From positions 2,687,923 through 2,751,922 of the forward strand of contig CM059199.1 in assembly GCA_030323885.1 (NCBI GenBank): DNA of 64,000 bases, in the 5' to 3' direction. Position 1 is the first letter of the stretch. Every line of letters begins with the position of its first letter. Made by a program: the position numbers and the translations under genes. Source of the stretch: Branchipolynoe longqiensis. Its lineage: Eukaryota > Annelida > Polychaeta > Phyllodocida > Polynoidae. Positions 28,528 through 38,769 of this stretch are shown one piece after another. The notes below the pieces were generated by a model. That model made no database searches. It was not told the DNA's origin and saw nothing but the letters and a program-made list of their open reading frames with translations.

Positions 28528-31371
28528 TTAGTTGGGGGTTCCTAGCCTTATTTTGCACAGATATTTTTTGTATGTTTTTAGGTCAGGAATTTGTCGTTCC
28601 TTTACTGTTTGGGCATTCCACACCTTGGCAGCCATTTCTAGCGTGCTTCTCTCGTGAGCTTTTATTTGGCTTCTGGTCTGCTTTAGTAGTGGCGCATTAT
28701 TTGCTCTAGTTGCCCTTTGTGGTTTTGTTAGGAGTTTATTGTCTTGACTATAGCTGTATGCTAATGTTTTCAGATGAATTATTCTCCTATTTTCTAGCAA
28801 TTTTACTTTGGTTCTTTTGTGTATGTCATAGGTGGGGTGCAGCTTGTCTACTCTGAGGCAGATTTTCAGGGCTCTGTTCTGTAGTGTTTGCAGTTTTTTT
28901 AGAAGTTCTTTCTTTGCACCCATGTAGTTTACATCTCCATAGTCAAAATAGGGTAGCACCATGCCCTTGAAGATTTTTATTGACATTTCTTGTGTCATGT
29001 AGTCTCTTAGCTTTGCAAATAGCCACAGTTTGTGGTTTACCTTTTGGACAATTTTGTTTATACATAGGTTGTAGTTTAGTTGGCTGTCCAACTCAAGGCC
29101 TAGGTATTTGTAATGGTCTACATTTTCTAGTGTTTGGCTTCCTAGCTTACAGTGTAGTTTTCTTTCTGGCATTTGTTTATGCGAGAAGAGAACTGTTTTT
29201 GACTTGCTTGTGTTGATGGTTATTTTGTTGGACTCACACCACTCATCCAGTTTTAGTAGGAGCTTGTTTAGTTTAGTTATTACCTCCTCTTCTGTGGTGC
29301 CGTTTGCATATATGACTGTGTCATCTGCATATAGTTGGAGGCATTCGGTTTGTAACCATTTTTCAAGATCGTTTATGTAGATTATAAAGAGCAGTGGCCC
29401 TAGCACTGACCCTTGGGGTACACCACATGTGACAGGTTGGTTGTCTGATAGTGTATTGTTTATTTTTGTTCTCTGTTGCCTGTCTTTCAGGTAGCATTTT
29501 ATCCAGTCCATAGTGTTGGATTTTATGCCCATGGATTCTAGTTTTTCCAATAGTATGTTATGGTCTACTGTATCGAATGCTTTGCTGAAGTCAATGAAGG
29601 CTGCTCCAACTAATTGTTTTTGGTTCATTGACGCCAATATGTCATTTGTTAGGTTAGCTATTGTTTTAGATGTGGAGTGCAGTTTCCTGAAACCTCCTTG
29701 TCTTTCGTTTAGTATATTGTTTTTTTCCAGGTGTTCATTTATGTGTCTATGTAGCACTTTTTCAATGAGCTTGCCTGGGGTTTGAAGAATCGATATTGGC
29801 CTGTAGTTTCCCATGTTTTGTTTGTCTCCACTTTTGTGGATAGGGGTAATGGTTGCCATTTTCCAGGCTGAGATAAAATGCCCCTGTTCAAAGGAGATGT
29901 TGAATAGGTCGACTATAGTGGCTGGGATGGCTTGGAGTGCCTCTTTCAGCATTTTGGTTGGTATTTCGTCTATTCCACTTGGTTTATTTGTGTCTATGTC
30001 ATTTATTAGTTTTTTTACTTCTATTATATCTGTTTTGCAGGTGGGGATTTCATTCTGCACAGTTCCTGATCTATTTTCCCACCTTTTTTTAAATTTTCCT
30101 GACAGCGTTTGTCCTATTGTGGCAAAGTGCGTGTTCAGTTTGTTTGCTGCATCTTTGTCTGAGAGTATTGTCCCTTCGTTATCTTGGAAGGTTGTGTGCT
30201 CTTCTTTGTTATTTTTGGGGAATAATAGGTCTACATTCTTCCAGAATCTGTTTGTATTGCTTCCCCAGTCTCTGTCCTGCTTTATTATGTATTTCTTTTT
30301 TGCTGTTCTCACAGCTTTGAGAGAGTGGTTTCTGGCAATATGGTAGGCCAGTTTGTCTTCTATAGTTTCTGTGAGCTTTGCTTTATTACCCAGTTTACTT
30401 TTGGCTATGATGAGCGTTAGCAGGTCATTGTCTACCCAGGGGTCCTGGTTTTTTTGTATTTTTATTTTCTTAATGGGGCACATCTCGTCAGCTGATTTTC
30501 TTATTTCTGCGATGATGTTGCCCCAATAGATATTAACATCATCTCTGTTTTGTGTGATGTTGTTTATGTTTTGGTGCAGATGATTTTTTAATGCATCTTC
30601 TGAGTAGTTTTTTAGGGACCTGCCCATCTTATACTCATAGTGATTTGTGCTTTTTAGTTTTTTCCTTGTTACATATATTAGCTCATGATCACTTATACCC
30701 CAGCTCCTGGTGCCCCATTTAGTGGCGTGGTTTGAGTTGGTTAGTATTAGGTCAATTGTGGTGCTATTTTTACTGAGCCTTGTTTTTTCAGTGATGAGCT
30801 GTTGTAGGCCTAAGATTTTGATTGTGGTTTGCAGCATTAGTTTGTTTTTATCATTGCTGTTGTAATTTACATTAAAGTCTCCTAGTATGAAGATTTCTGC
30901 CTTTGTCAGTTTTTTTATGGTGTTTATGCTCTTCTCTAGGGCTTCAATGAAGAGTTCAATTTCCCCTGATGGAGGTCTGTAGAGGCTTGCTATGGCTATA
31001 TTTGCTTGCTTTTCATTTTTTATTAGGCACCATAGTAGTTCTATGTGTTCATTTGATAAGTTAGCTGTTATTAGTGCTTCAGGATCTAGAATTTTGGTGT
31101 CTTTGCAGTAAAGGGCAACACCTCCACCCTTTTTTGTTTGGTTTAGTGTGTTATTTTGCTGCCTATCATTGCGTACAAGCCTATATCCATCTATGTTGAG
31201 GGTGTTGTTTTTGTGGTTGTCAGTGAACCATGTTTCTGACAGTGCCAGTATGTCGAGATTTTCTCTTTTTAGGTGTATTTTTATTGTGTCGATTTTGTTG
31301 GATGCACTCTGGCAGTTTAGGTGGGCAAAGTGTGTGCCCCTCCCCAGCTTGCATTCAATTTCTTCTACCAT
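28528..31371 (-). CDS. LINE ORF2: APE endonuclease and reverse transcriptase
   Basis: An intact 947-residue protein that nicks target DNA and reverse-transcribes its own RNA. Endonuclease (about 1-235): NCQS at 19-22, SETW at 45-48, GDFN at 164-167, and SDH at 227-229, the expected catalytic and metal-binding positions. Reverse transcriptase (about 500-745): NYRPIS near 522, AFIDFSKAFDTVDH at 591-604, GVPQGSVLGPLL at 650-661, and the catalytic YADD at 681-684. The C-terminal ~200 residues have no zinc knuckle that I can see. There are no internal stops. Residues 608-947 are identical to those encoded by the truncated copy at 54037-55540, indicating recent activity. The start codon at 31371 is the first methionine ahead of the endonuclease; 322 bp separate it from ORF1. 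Confidence 0.9.
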   Translation of the reverse strand: MVEEIECKLGRGTHFAHLNCQSASNKIDTIKIHLKRENLDILALSETWFTDNHKNNTLNIDGYRLVRNDRQQNNTLNQTKKGGGVALYCKDTKILDPEALITANLSNEHIELLWCLIKNEKQANIAIASLYRPPSGEIELFIEALEKSINTIKKLTKAEIFILGDFNVNYNSNDKNKLMLQTTIKILGLQQLITEKTRLSKNSTTIDLILTNSNHATKWGTRSWGISDHELIYVTRKKLKSTNHYEYKMGRSLKNYSEDALKNHLHQNINNITQNRDDVNIYWGNIIAEIRKSADEMCPIKKIKIQKNQDPWVDNDLLTLIIAKSKLGNKAKLTETIEDKLAYHIARNHSLKAVRTAKKKYIIKQDRDWGSNTNRFWKNVDLLFPKNNKEEHTTFQDNEGTILSDKDAANKLNTHFATIGQTLSGKFKKRWENRSGTVQNEIPTCKTDIIEVKKLINDIDTNKPSGIDEIPTKMLKEALQAIPATIVDLFNISFEQGHFISAWKMATITPIHKSGDKQNMGNYRPISILQTPGKLIEKVLHRHINEHLEKNNILNERQGGFRKLHSTSKTIANLTNDILASMNQKQLVGAAFIDFSKAFDTVDHNILLEKLESMGIKSNTMDWIKCYLKDRQQRTKINNTLSDNQPVTCGVPQGSVLGPLLFIIYINDLEKWLQTECLQLYADDTVIYANGTTEEEVITKLNKLLLKLDEWCESNKITINTSKSKTVLFSHKQMPERKLHCKLGSQTLENVDHYKYLGLELDSQLNYNLCINKIVQKVNHKLWLFAKLRDYMTQEMSIKIFKGMVLPYFDYGDVNYMGAKKELLKKLQTLQNRALKICLRVDKLHPTYDIHKRTKVKLLENRRIIHLKTLAYSYSQDNKLLTKPQRATRANNAPLLKQTRSQIKAHERSTLEMAAKVWNAQTVKERQIPDLKTYKKYLCKIRLGTPN

Positions 31372-31693
31372 ATATATTTGTGCTTTTCGGTGAGTGGTTG
31401 CTTGATTTCGCGAATTTTACTTTTTAGTTTTAGTTAGATTGAGTTTGTGTGTGTGTGTGGGGGGGGGGGTGTGCTGGTGCATGCAGCACACGCATCTCCC
31501 TCTGGTGGGTAGTTGTGTAAGTCACTGCACTTATTACCTGTTTTGTGTGGAGGATGGCATATTTTTAGTAAAGCGTGTTAGTGAGATAGTAAATTTGTGA
31601 TATTCATGGTTTGGAGCCCTGGTTCCTTTCCCAGTTCTCCCCGATCTGAACATTTGTATAGTTTTGTTTATTCCTTATTTATATTTTTCCTTT
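31372..31693 (-). other. LINE inter-ORF spacer
   Basis: Holds a GT/G-rich stretch with a run of about 10 G on the plus strand near 31458. The sequence GGTTTGGAGCCCTGG near 31609 recurs near 33257 (AGTTTGGAGCCCTGG) upstream of ORF1, an internal direct repeat. No open frame is recognised. Confidence 0.6.
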
Positions 31694-33025
31694 TTATTTG
31701 TTGGCATTTGTCAGGGTTTCCTTGACTTTTTGGAGGATGTCCCCCATTTTATTTTTGTAACCTGGTTTTATCGTTTCTCCTTCACTGGCGCTGTCCAGGT
31801 ACCTTCCTGAGCCCCAGTATGGGCACTTTGTGCATTCCCTGAATGCATTTCCAGGGGCATTTATTAGCTTTTCTTTTAGCTCTATGTTTTGTGTGAATTT
31901 TGCGTGGACGATATCCTCCAGCACTTTTTCATTTGTTTTGCACCATTCTGGTGATCTCCATATTTTTTTGGCCATTGCTTTTATTGTGTACGGGTTGTCC
32001 GTGTTTTCGATCATTCTCATTATGTCATGTTTATCGTGATATTTGGCCATTATTGAGCAGTAGTATTGCTCGGCCGAGGTGTACTTTTTCCCATCCTTTC
32101 CTGTGACTTCGCATTTGTACAGGTTACTAAAGGGGGAGTTGTGGCCTTGGAACGACACTCCCCAGGGGTGTTCCCTTGTTGCACCCTTTTCTGGTGTGAT
32201 CTCTTGAATCTCAATCTCTCCGAACTCCTTGGGTGTGTAGGTTTTCCCATTTATTTCTATGTTACACCCTTTCATTTTGATCGATTTTATTTTGTCACTT
32301 TTGGTCTCGAGTGCAAGTGTGTACATTTGTTGTACTGTTTTTTCACTCAGCATTTCCGTTTCTGTCCTTACTGGTCTTATTGTGACTTTGTTGTAGTCTT
32401 TTTTGGCCTGGAGTGTTTTTTTCTTCTGGAAGAGTTCTTTTTTTTGCGACTCTTTCTCCAGCTGGATTTTTATACTCCTCGGCCTGGTTTGGACTTTCTC
32501 TGTGGCCTGGATTTCTTGTTCTTTTGTTTCCCCACCTTGGCTTTTTTTTTCAGCCTGCTCAGTATTGTCAGGGTGTTTTTTTGGTGTTGTTTCTTTTTGG
32601 GTTTTTTTTCCTAGACGGAAGGCCTTAGTCACTACTGTCCAGCCAAAGTCACAGTCCGCTTCTTTTAGCATGTCAGTGATTGTTTCCTGAATGCTTTCAT
32701 TTTCTTTTTCGGGAATGCCGTGGACTATGACACTGAGTTTTTTTTCCCCAGTTTTTGGTTTGATTGCCTGATTTTGGATCGCTTCCGTTTGAGGCTTCTT
32801 TTTATCCGTGGGCATTGTCCTGGTGTTGGCATTTTTGCTTACATTTTCGTTGGTCTGTTTTTTCTGGTTTTTTTCGTATTCTGCCTTGTACCATGCGCAT
32901 TCTATCTGTAGCGTGTCATATGCTACTTGTAACGCTTCTAGTTTGGTTTTGCAGTCATTTCCCTTAGTTTTGTTGTTTCTGTAGACAATTTCCGTGTTGT
33001 TTGTGCCATTATTTCGTCCACACAT
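31694..33025 (-). CDS. LINE ORF1 with RRM-like region and C-terminal NADAR domain
   Basis: 443 codons from the first in-frame methionine. Residues about 28-52 could form a coiled coil. Residues 96-220 resemble the RRM-like region of LINE ORF1 proteins (LSVIVHGIPE at 97-106, FRLGK at 136-140, RPRSIKIQLE at 181-190). Residues 286-443 form a NADAR (YbiA/DUF1768-like) domain: SPFSNLY near 297, SAEQYY with the conserved Glu at 319, AKF at 375-377, YWGSG near 403, and GYKNKMGDIL near 422. NADAR enzymes act on ADP-ribose N-glycosidic linkages, including ADP-ribosyl-guanine in nucleic acid. ORF1 proteins normally bind the element RNA, so this domain may protect or process it; that role is inference. 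The true N terminus lies upstream in another frame (32938-33186). Confidence 0.8.
   Translation of the reverse strand: MCGRNNGTNNTEIVYRNNKTKGNDCKTKLEALQVAYDTLQIECAWYKAEYEKNQKKQTNENVSKNANTRTMPTDKKKPQTEAIQNQAIKPKTGEKKLSVIVHGIPEKENESIQETITDMLKEADCDFGWTVVTKAFRLGKKTQKETTPKKHPDNTEQAEKKSQGGETKEQEIQATEKVQTRPRSIKIQLEKESQKKELFQKKKTLQAKKDYNKVTIRPVRTETEMLSEKTVQQMYTLALETKSDKIKSIKMKGCNIEINGKTYTPKEFGEIEIQEITPEKGATREHPWGVSFQGHNSPFSNLYKCEVTGKDGKKYTSAEQYYCSIMAKYHDKHDIMRMIENTDNPYTIKAMAKKIWRSPEWCKTNEKVLEDIVHAKFTQNIELKEKLINAPGNAFRECTKCPYWGSGRYLDSASEGETIKPGYKNKMGDILQKVKETLTNANK
31697..32170 (-). other. NADAR domain of LINE ORF1
   Basis: This is the segment encoding residues 286-443 of ORF1. Length (about 158 residues) is close to free-standing bacterial NADAR proteins. 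Conserved family positions are all present: the SPFSN start, the Glu of SAEQYY, the Trp before CKTNEKVL, AKFTQN, the WG pair of YWGSG, and the Asn of GYKNKMG. No stop or frame break falls in it, suggesting a maintained function. Confidence 0.8.
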
Positions 33026-33186
33026 TTTTTGTTTGCCTTTTCCAGTTCCTCCTTTACTGTTTGAATTACCAGCTTTATTATGTCTTCCTTGACTAGTTGT
33101 TGGCCTCCATTATCCTGGCAATCCTTGGCTTCCACCTCAGTAGATGTGTTTTCGCCTTTTCCCGTCATTTCTAAAGGCTGACACAC
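32938..33186 (-). CDS. N-terminal segment of LINE ORF1, separated by a one-base frame break
   Basis: 82 codons beginning MCQPLEMTGKGENTS and containing a helical stretch (DIIKLVIQTVKEELEKANKK). It overlaps the main ORF1 frame for about 88 bp and stops at 32938. The break most likely lies in the AAAA run near 32946-32949, where one missing base would explain the shift. It could instead be a programmed shift, or a base error in the assembly. The sequence fits the leading coiled-coil region of an ORF1 protein. Confidence 0.65.
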   Translation of the reverse strand: MCQPLEMTGKGENTSTEVEAKDCQDNGGQQLVKEDIIKLVIQTVKEELEKANKKCVDEIMAQTTRKLSTETTKLREMTAKPN

Positions 33187-33304
33187 TATTGTGAGGTTGA
33201 TCCTCCTTGTTTTGTTTGATTTTATTACCCTGTACTAGGTAAGATTGATACTCATAGTTTGGAGCCCTGGTGTGTGCTGGTGAGTGACAGCTGGTGAGTG
33301 ATAA

Positions 33305-33412
33305 GGTCCTAAGAGGTAAGTGTATACGATTACTACACTATCTACACTAGACCCGGAGATGCCAGTGCAGACCACTACTACACTATTTACACTGTGTCCT
33401 TGGCATGTCTAC
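33305..33412. repeat. 42/45-bp tandem array, right part
   Basis: AGGTCCTAAGAGGTAAGTGT, ATTACTACACTATCTACACT and GCCAGTGCAGACCACTACTA match the array at 27480-28177. It is more diverged than the left part, as expected for an array edge. Bases 33413-33620 have no recognised feature. Confidence 0.8.
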
Positions 33413-33621
33413 ACCAGTCCTCAGATGAAATCCCAAGGATGATGCCTGTCTAGACCACCACCTGCTCACACTATCCCCTCTCATCTACAGCCTCTGCAGC
33501 TCACCAGGTCTCCTTGTGCTGTCTTCAGCAGTCTACATGTAGTGTCGGCACTGCTCGATGAGAACTGCACAATGACCTGAAAACACTGCAGTAAATTTCA
33601 ATCTCCTCCCTGGTCGAGTCA

Positions 33622-33915
33622 AATGGATGGTTTTGAGTTTGTTATATAAAATTGACTGTTATAATGTACCTTACTTTAATTTGAGGTAATTTTATTTTTA
33701 ATGTCTAACTTCTGATATATTTGATGTGCAAACAGGAACAATTAATTTTGACAACTATGCAACAACTCTTGACACCATAGGTTTCAGCAGTACCAAGTTC
33801 TATTTCATTGACTCAGGGTTCACTTCGATGTGGCGACACACGCTTGATGAGCACATCGGTATCTAAGATAGATATATAGAATCATATCTAGATAGAGGTT
33901 TTGCTTTTGATTGTT
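33622..33915 (-). mobile_element. TTAA-family TIR element, diverged
   Basis: Reversed family blocks: AATTTTGACAACTATGC, ACACCATAGGTTTCAGCAGT and ATCATATCTAGATAGAGG. Both termini are eroded. Confidence 0.55.
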
Positions 33916-33916
33916 G

Positions 33917-34152
33917 TTAAGTTCAGGCGCAAAACCCCATACACGCCGATCCAAAAATTGAGCTAAACATTGGAATCAAAACATCAAAAATTGTATTTGG
34001 TTAAATTCCTACATTTTGTTCATTGCTCCATAATCATGTGATCATAACCAAAGTGGAATTAGTGAGAATTAAATTATTTTCAGGTAAAATAATTATTTGA
34101 ACTACATTTGTAGATTGCCATTTACAAGGATTTGCGCCTGAACTCTTCAAGT
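33917..34152. mobile_element. Short TIR element, GTTCAGGC family, copy 2
   Basis: Left AAGTTCAGGCGCAAAACCCC; right AAGGATTTGCGCCTGAACTC. The arms are better preserved than in the copy at 5812-6041. Confidence 0.65.
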
Positions 34153-34189
34153 GTAGGCTTCATCGGATGATGCAGTTTGAACACTTATT

Positions 34190-34590
34190 GCATTTTTCAG
34201 TAAACTGTAAACTGTCTGGGCCATTCTCACGACAGCTCTTCCAATTAATTCGCTTAGATAATTGAAGTTTTCCCCATCTACTTCTTTGCTTACGATTTAG
34301 TGTTTGCTAATTAAAGGATTGCCTGTTCATTTCCGAATCTACTTCTGTGCTGTTGTGGTGAATGATGTGGCACACTGGCAATTGTATCATTTATAGGGCA
34401 CCATCCCAATCTTGGTTAACATTTCCCAATTTATTAATGGTTTTCCAAGTGAGATAAAAAGCTTGTCCCTTGCTTGAGTTTGCCTTGTTTATTTGTCCCC
34501 CTTTTCTCTGATTCATCGGAAAGTGTCTTCTCTCGTGAGGAGGAGGTCCTCTGGCTATTCCTGCCTTTGATTTGGTTTTGATTAATTAGA
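34190..34590. other. Single-copy segment with AT homeodomain-type cores
   Basis: Contains CCAATTAATTCG near 34239, GCTAATTAAAGG near 34307 and TTTATTAATGG near 34430. There are no repeats and no coding frame. A regulatory element is possible but unproven. Confidence 0.25.
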
Positions 34591-35335
34591 TTTGAAATAG
34601 CCAAACTACACTTGAATTGGTTTGGAATAATTAGATATAAATGTCTAGACTACACTTGAATTGGTTGGTGATAATTATTGATAAATGTCTCGACTACACT
34701 TGAGTTGGTTTGGGATAATTATGTATAAAATGTCCAGCCTACACTTGAATTATCTTGCAATAGTTGCATATAGAATGTCCAGGCTACACCGGAATTGGCT
34801 TGCAATAGTTGCATATAAAATGTCCAGGCTACACAGGAATTGGCTTGCAATAGTTGTATATAAAATATCCAGGCTACACTGGAATTTTCTTGCAATAGTT
34901 GCATATAAAATGTCCAGGCTACACTGGAATTGGCTTGCAATAGTTGCATATAAAATGTCCAGGCTACACAGGAATTGGCTTGCAATAGTTGTATATAAAA
35001 TGTCCAGGCTACACTGGAATTGTCTTGCAATAGTTGTATATAAAATGTCCAGGCTACACTGGAATTGGCTTGCAATAGTTGCATATAAAATGTCCAGGCT
35101 ACACTGGAATTGGCTTGCAATAGTTGCATATAAAATGTCCAGGCTACACGAGAATTGGCTTGGGATAAGTAGAAAAAAACCTGTCCTGCATGCACTGGAA
35201 TTGGCTTGCGATAATTTTATACCAAATGTCAAGGCTACACTTGCAGTAGCTTGGGATAGTTTGAATATAAAAGATCCAGGCTATACTTGAATTGGCTTGG
35301 GATACCTCAGATGTACAATGTCAAGGCTACGCTAT
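34591..35335. repeat. 45-bp tandem array, ~16 units
   Basis: ATGTCCAGGCTACACTGGAA then TTGGCTTGCAATAGTTGCAT recurs every 45 bp. The core (34750-35160) is homogeneous and the edges are degenerate. The plus frame stays open for 201 codons (MSRLHWNWLAIVAYK repeats) and two minus frames also stay open, so the open frames are a consequence of a 45-bp period. Confidence 0.9.
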
Positions 35336-36160
35336 TGATGTGAGTGAGAGAACAGACAACCCAAGCGTGGAGTGAAAGGTTACTGATGTTTAGGCGAGGA
35401 CCAACAAGGGACAGCCATTTTTATTAGGTTGAGACATTGACGCATCTGGACAATTTATATCTTTATCATTGGACTTTTTCTTCAGTGATCTCTTCAAGAG
35501 GTAATATATCAGCCAAGCGAGGCTGTTCCCCACTGTATACCAAACCCAATGTGTTGGGGTTGGGCAGAGGGGTGTGGTTGGGGTGTGGGTGGAGTGGGGG
35601 GGATGGAGGTGGGGTGTGAGGTGGGGGTGGAATGTGGGGATGGAGGTGGGGTGTGAGGTGGGGTGGGGGTTGAATGTGGGGATGTGGGGATGGGGGTGGG
35701 GGACTGTTTGAATTATGATCATAGTCTGGTAGATTTGGAAGGAAATGTGGAAAATGTGGGACTGATATTGCAGCAATTAATTGAAGTTTCACAAAAAATC
35801 AATTATATATCCCACAGTGGAATGAATATTCAAGGCCACATATATAAATAATACTTCAATTTTACAGTAGAACATATCAGATAATATGGGGTGTCTAGTG
35901 TTGAGGACTTGACAATTCACTTTAATACATACATGTCTTGGTTTAGCATTAATCGCCCAGCCAGTTAAAAATTTGAAATTTGGCTGACAAGTGAACAAGT
36001 GTGCGTCAAACCCGCCAAGAGGTAGTTGGCGCTGCAGTAGCGCTATCCGGGCTCGCGTACACAGGCCAGCGATTGGTCAATAATGCAATAAGAAAACATA
36101 TAAGTATGCATAGCACAGCATTGGCCAATAAAGAACACTACAAATACAAATAATAAATAT
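35336..36160. repeat. G-rich tract and unassigned flanks
   Basis: 35555-35705 is a GTGGGGTGTGAGGTGGGG-type tandem with units of about 25-45 bp. The flanks 35336-35554 and 35706-36160 hold no gene or repeat that I recognise. Confidence 0.6.
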
Positions 36161-36360
36161 AACAATATTCCTCTAACCGACCCACCTCCACCGATCGACC
36201 ACTCCCCAATATCGATCGCTTTATTTGGGTACCCAACGATCACCCATACAATACCATTGTATTCATGAAAAAAACTCCATAAACTGACCACCTTCCTAAA
36301 TGGACCACTTAAACTAAAGTCGGTCCCATGGGTCGGTCGATTTAGAGAAGTTTTGCTGTA
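36161..36360. mobile_element. Decayed pogo/Tigger-like MITE
   Basis: GACCACTCCCCAATATCGAT, CGCTTTATTTGGG and the right end TTTAGAGAAGTTTTGCTGTA match the element at 7134-7311. The left terminus is eroded. Confidence 0.65.
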
Positions 36361-36394
36361 GATAACTAATTAATAAGTTATCCTCTCTATTATA

Positions 36395-36830
36395 TTGGCA
36401 ATGCCCTGCACATGGAAACTTACCTCTCCCTCCTCCACCCCCTCACCCTCCCCCCAGCCCCCACACCGCACTCCCCTCGGCTACCAAGCCACCTCCTTCC
36501 CCATCCAGTGTACAGAAGGCTACCACACCCGGCAGCAGACAACCCGCCTGTTCTCGGCAGGAAGCAATCCATCAAAGGAATCTCCGCAAGAAGGGGTGGA
36601 GTTGACCCCTGTGCAACAAAGGCTCTCCGTGGCTGTCTCCAGTAACTTGTCGGCTGCCGGCTAAGCTGCCCTGACGCGTGCCACCCCCTCAACACCCTAT
36701 TGTGCGCGCACTGCAATTGATTAAGTTACCTTGCGGACTGGATCGTGGGGGCTGTGGGGGTGTGGGTGGGGGATGGAGGTTGGGGGTGTGGGTGGGGGTG
36801 GAAGTTGGGGGTGGGGAAGGGGGGGGCTAG
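36395..36830. other. Single-copy GC-rich island then G-rich repeat
   Basis: 36395-36745 has no repeat and includes GCAATTGATTAAGTTACC near 36712. From 36746 to 36830 a GGGGTGTGGGTGGGGG tract follows. No convincing open frame. Confidence 0.3.
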
Positions 36831-36904
36831 GCGTTAACACAGCTATTTCTATACTCCTCCTTTCACCCTATTTTCTTTCTGCAAGTACCCCCCCCCCCCT
36901 ACAT

Positions 36905-38660
36905 ACACACACCCATTGACACTCCTCCTTTCCTCACACATTGACACACGTGGACACCCTCCCTGCTCTTATCCACGCCCATCCCGGCTCACACACATCA
37001 TATCCATGCCCCACCACACACACACTCACACTCACACTCCTCCTTTGCTCACACATTGACACATGTGGACACCCTCACCCCTCTTATCCACGCCCCGCCA
37101 CACACTCACTCACACTCCTCCTTTCCTCACACATTGACACATGTGGACACCCTCACCCCTCTTATCCACACCCCGCCACACACTCACTCACACTCCTCCT
37201 TTCCTCACACATTGACACATGTGGACACCCTCACCCCTCTTATCCATGCCCCACCACACACTCACTCACACTCCTCCTTTCCTCACACATTGACACATGT
37301 GGACACCCTCCCCACTCTTATCCACCCACCCCCCCACTCACTCACCCTCCTCCTTTCCTCACACATTGACACATGTGGACACCCTTCCCCACTTTATCCA
37401 CCCACCCCCCACCTCACTCACCCTCCTCCTTTCCTCACACATTGACACATGTGGACACCCTCCCCCATCTTATCCACCCACCCTCCACTCACTCGCACTC
37501 CTCCTTTCCTCACACATTGACACACATGGAGACCCTTCACCATCTTATCCACGCCCCGCCACACACTCACTCACACTCCTCCTTTCCTCACACATTGACA
37601 TACGTGGACACCCTCCCCACTCTTATCCACCCACCCTCCACTCACTCACACTCCTCCATTCTCACACATTGCCACACGTGGACACCCTCCTCCTTCTTAT
37701 CCACCCACCCTCCACTCACTCACACTTCTCCTTTCCTCACACATTGACACACGTGGAGACCCTTCACCATCTTATCCACCCACCCTCCACTCACTCACAC
37801 TCCTCCTTTCCTCACACATTGACACATGTGGACACCCTCACCCCTCTTATCCACCCACCCTCCACTCACTCACACTCCTCCTTTATCACACGTTGACACA
37901 CGTGGACACACTTCCCCATCTTATCCACCCACCCTCCACTCACTCACACTCCTCCTTTCCTCACACATTGACACACGTGGACACCCTCACCCCTCTTATC
38001 CACCCACCCTCCACTCACTCACACTCCTCCTTTCTTCACACATTGACACACGTAGACACCCTGCCCACTCTTATCCACCCACCCTCCACTCACTCACACT
38101 CCCTGCCCACTCTTATCCACCCACCCTCCACTCACTCACACTCCTCCTTTCCTCACACATTGACACACATGGACACCCTCCCCACTCTTATCCACCCACC
38201 CTCCACTCACTCACACTCCTCCTTTCCTCCAACATTGACACAAGTGGACCCCCTCCCCCTTTATCACCCAACCTCCACTCACTCACACTCCTCCTTTCCT
38301 CACACATTGACACACGTGGACACCCTCCCCACTCTTATCCACCCACCCTCCACTCACTCACACTCCTCCTTTCCTCACACATTGCCACACGTGGACAGCC
38401 TTCCCCATCTTATCCACCCACCCTCCACTCACTCACACTCCTCATTTCCTCACACATTGACACACATGGACACCTTCCCCACTCTTATCCACCCACCCTC
38501 CACTCACTCACACTCCTCCTTTCCTCACACATTGACACACGTGTACACCCTCCCCACTCTTATCCACCCACCCTCCACTCACTCACACTCCTCATTTCCT
38601 CACACATTGACACACATGCCCTCCCACACACTCAACGTCCTCCTTTCCTCACAGATTGAC
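36905..38660. repeat. 76-78-bp tandem array, ~22 units
   Basis: CTCACACATTGACACACGTG, GACACCCTCCCCACTCTTAT and CCACCCACCCTCCACTCACT recur with 76-78-bp spacing (for example ATTGAC at 37055 and 37133). Period changes shift the frame, so the long open frames (up to 277 codons) are artefacts of composition. Confidence 0.95.
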
Positions 38661-38769
38661 ACACTTGTATACCCTTCACCCACTCTACTGCCCTCCTATG
38701 TGTCTCCACAGATACACCTATGAATATTCATGCCTTTACGCTCCCCTTTCTATCACCCCACTTATATAT

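Larger units (their letters stand above)
28178..33304 (-). mobile_element. Non-LTR retrotransposon (LINE), two-ORF, near full length
   Basis: The element lies on the minus strand. Its A-rich 3' end appears as the T run at 28178-28185, followed by a 3' untranslated region to 28527, ORF2 (28528-31371), a 322-bp spacer, and ORF1 (31694-33186, with a frame break). The 5' region runs to about 33304, where the 42/45-bp array resumes. Protein features (APE endonuclease, YADD reverse transcriptase, no RNase H seen) place it in the Jockey/CR1/L2-like assemblage; I cannot assign the clade. No clear target duplication is visible because the target is itself repetitive. Confidence 0.85.

Noticed and set aside
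28980..30346. Plus-strand open frames of 78-177 codons over the LINE
   Set aside because: They are shadows of ORF2 on the opposite strand; their reappearance at 54438-55220 reflects the second LINE copy.
36941..38723. Chain of open frames up to 277 codons
   Set aside because: Produced by the 76-78-bp array; period changes shift the frame, and several frames are open at once.
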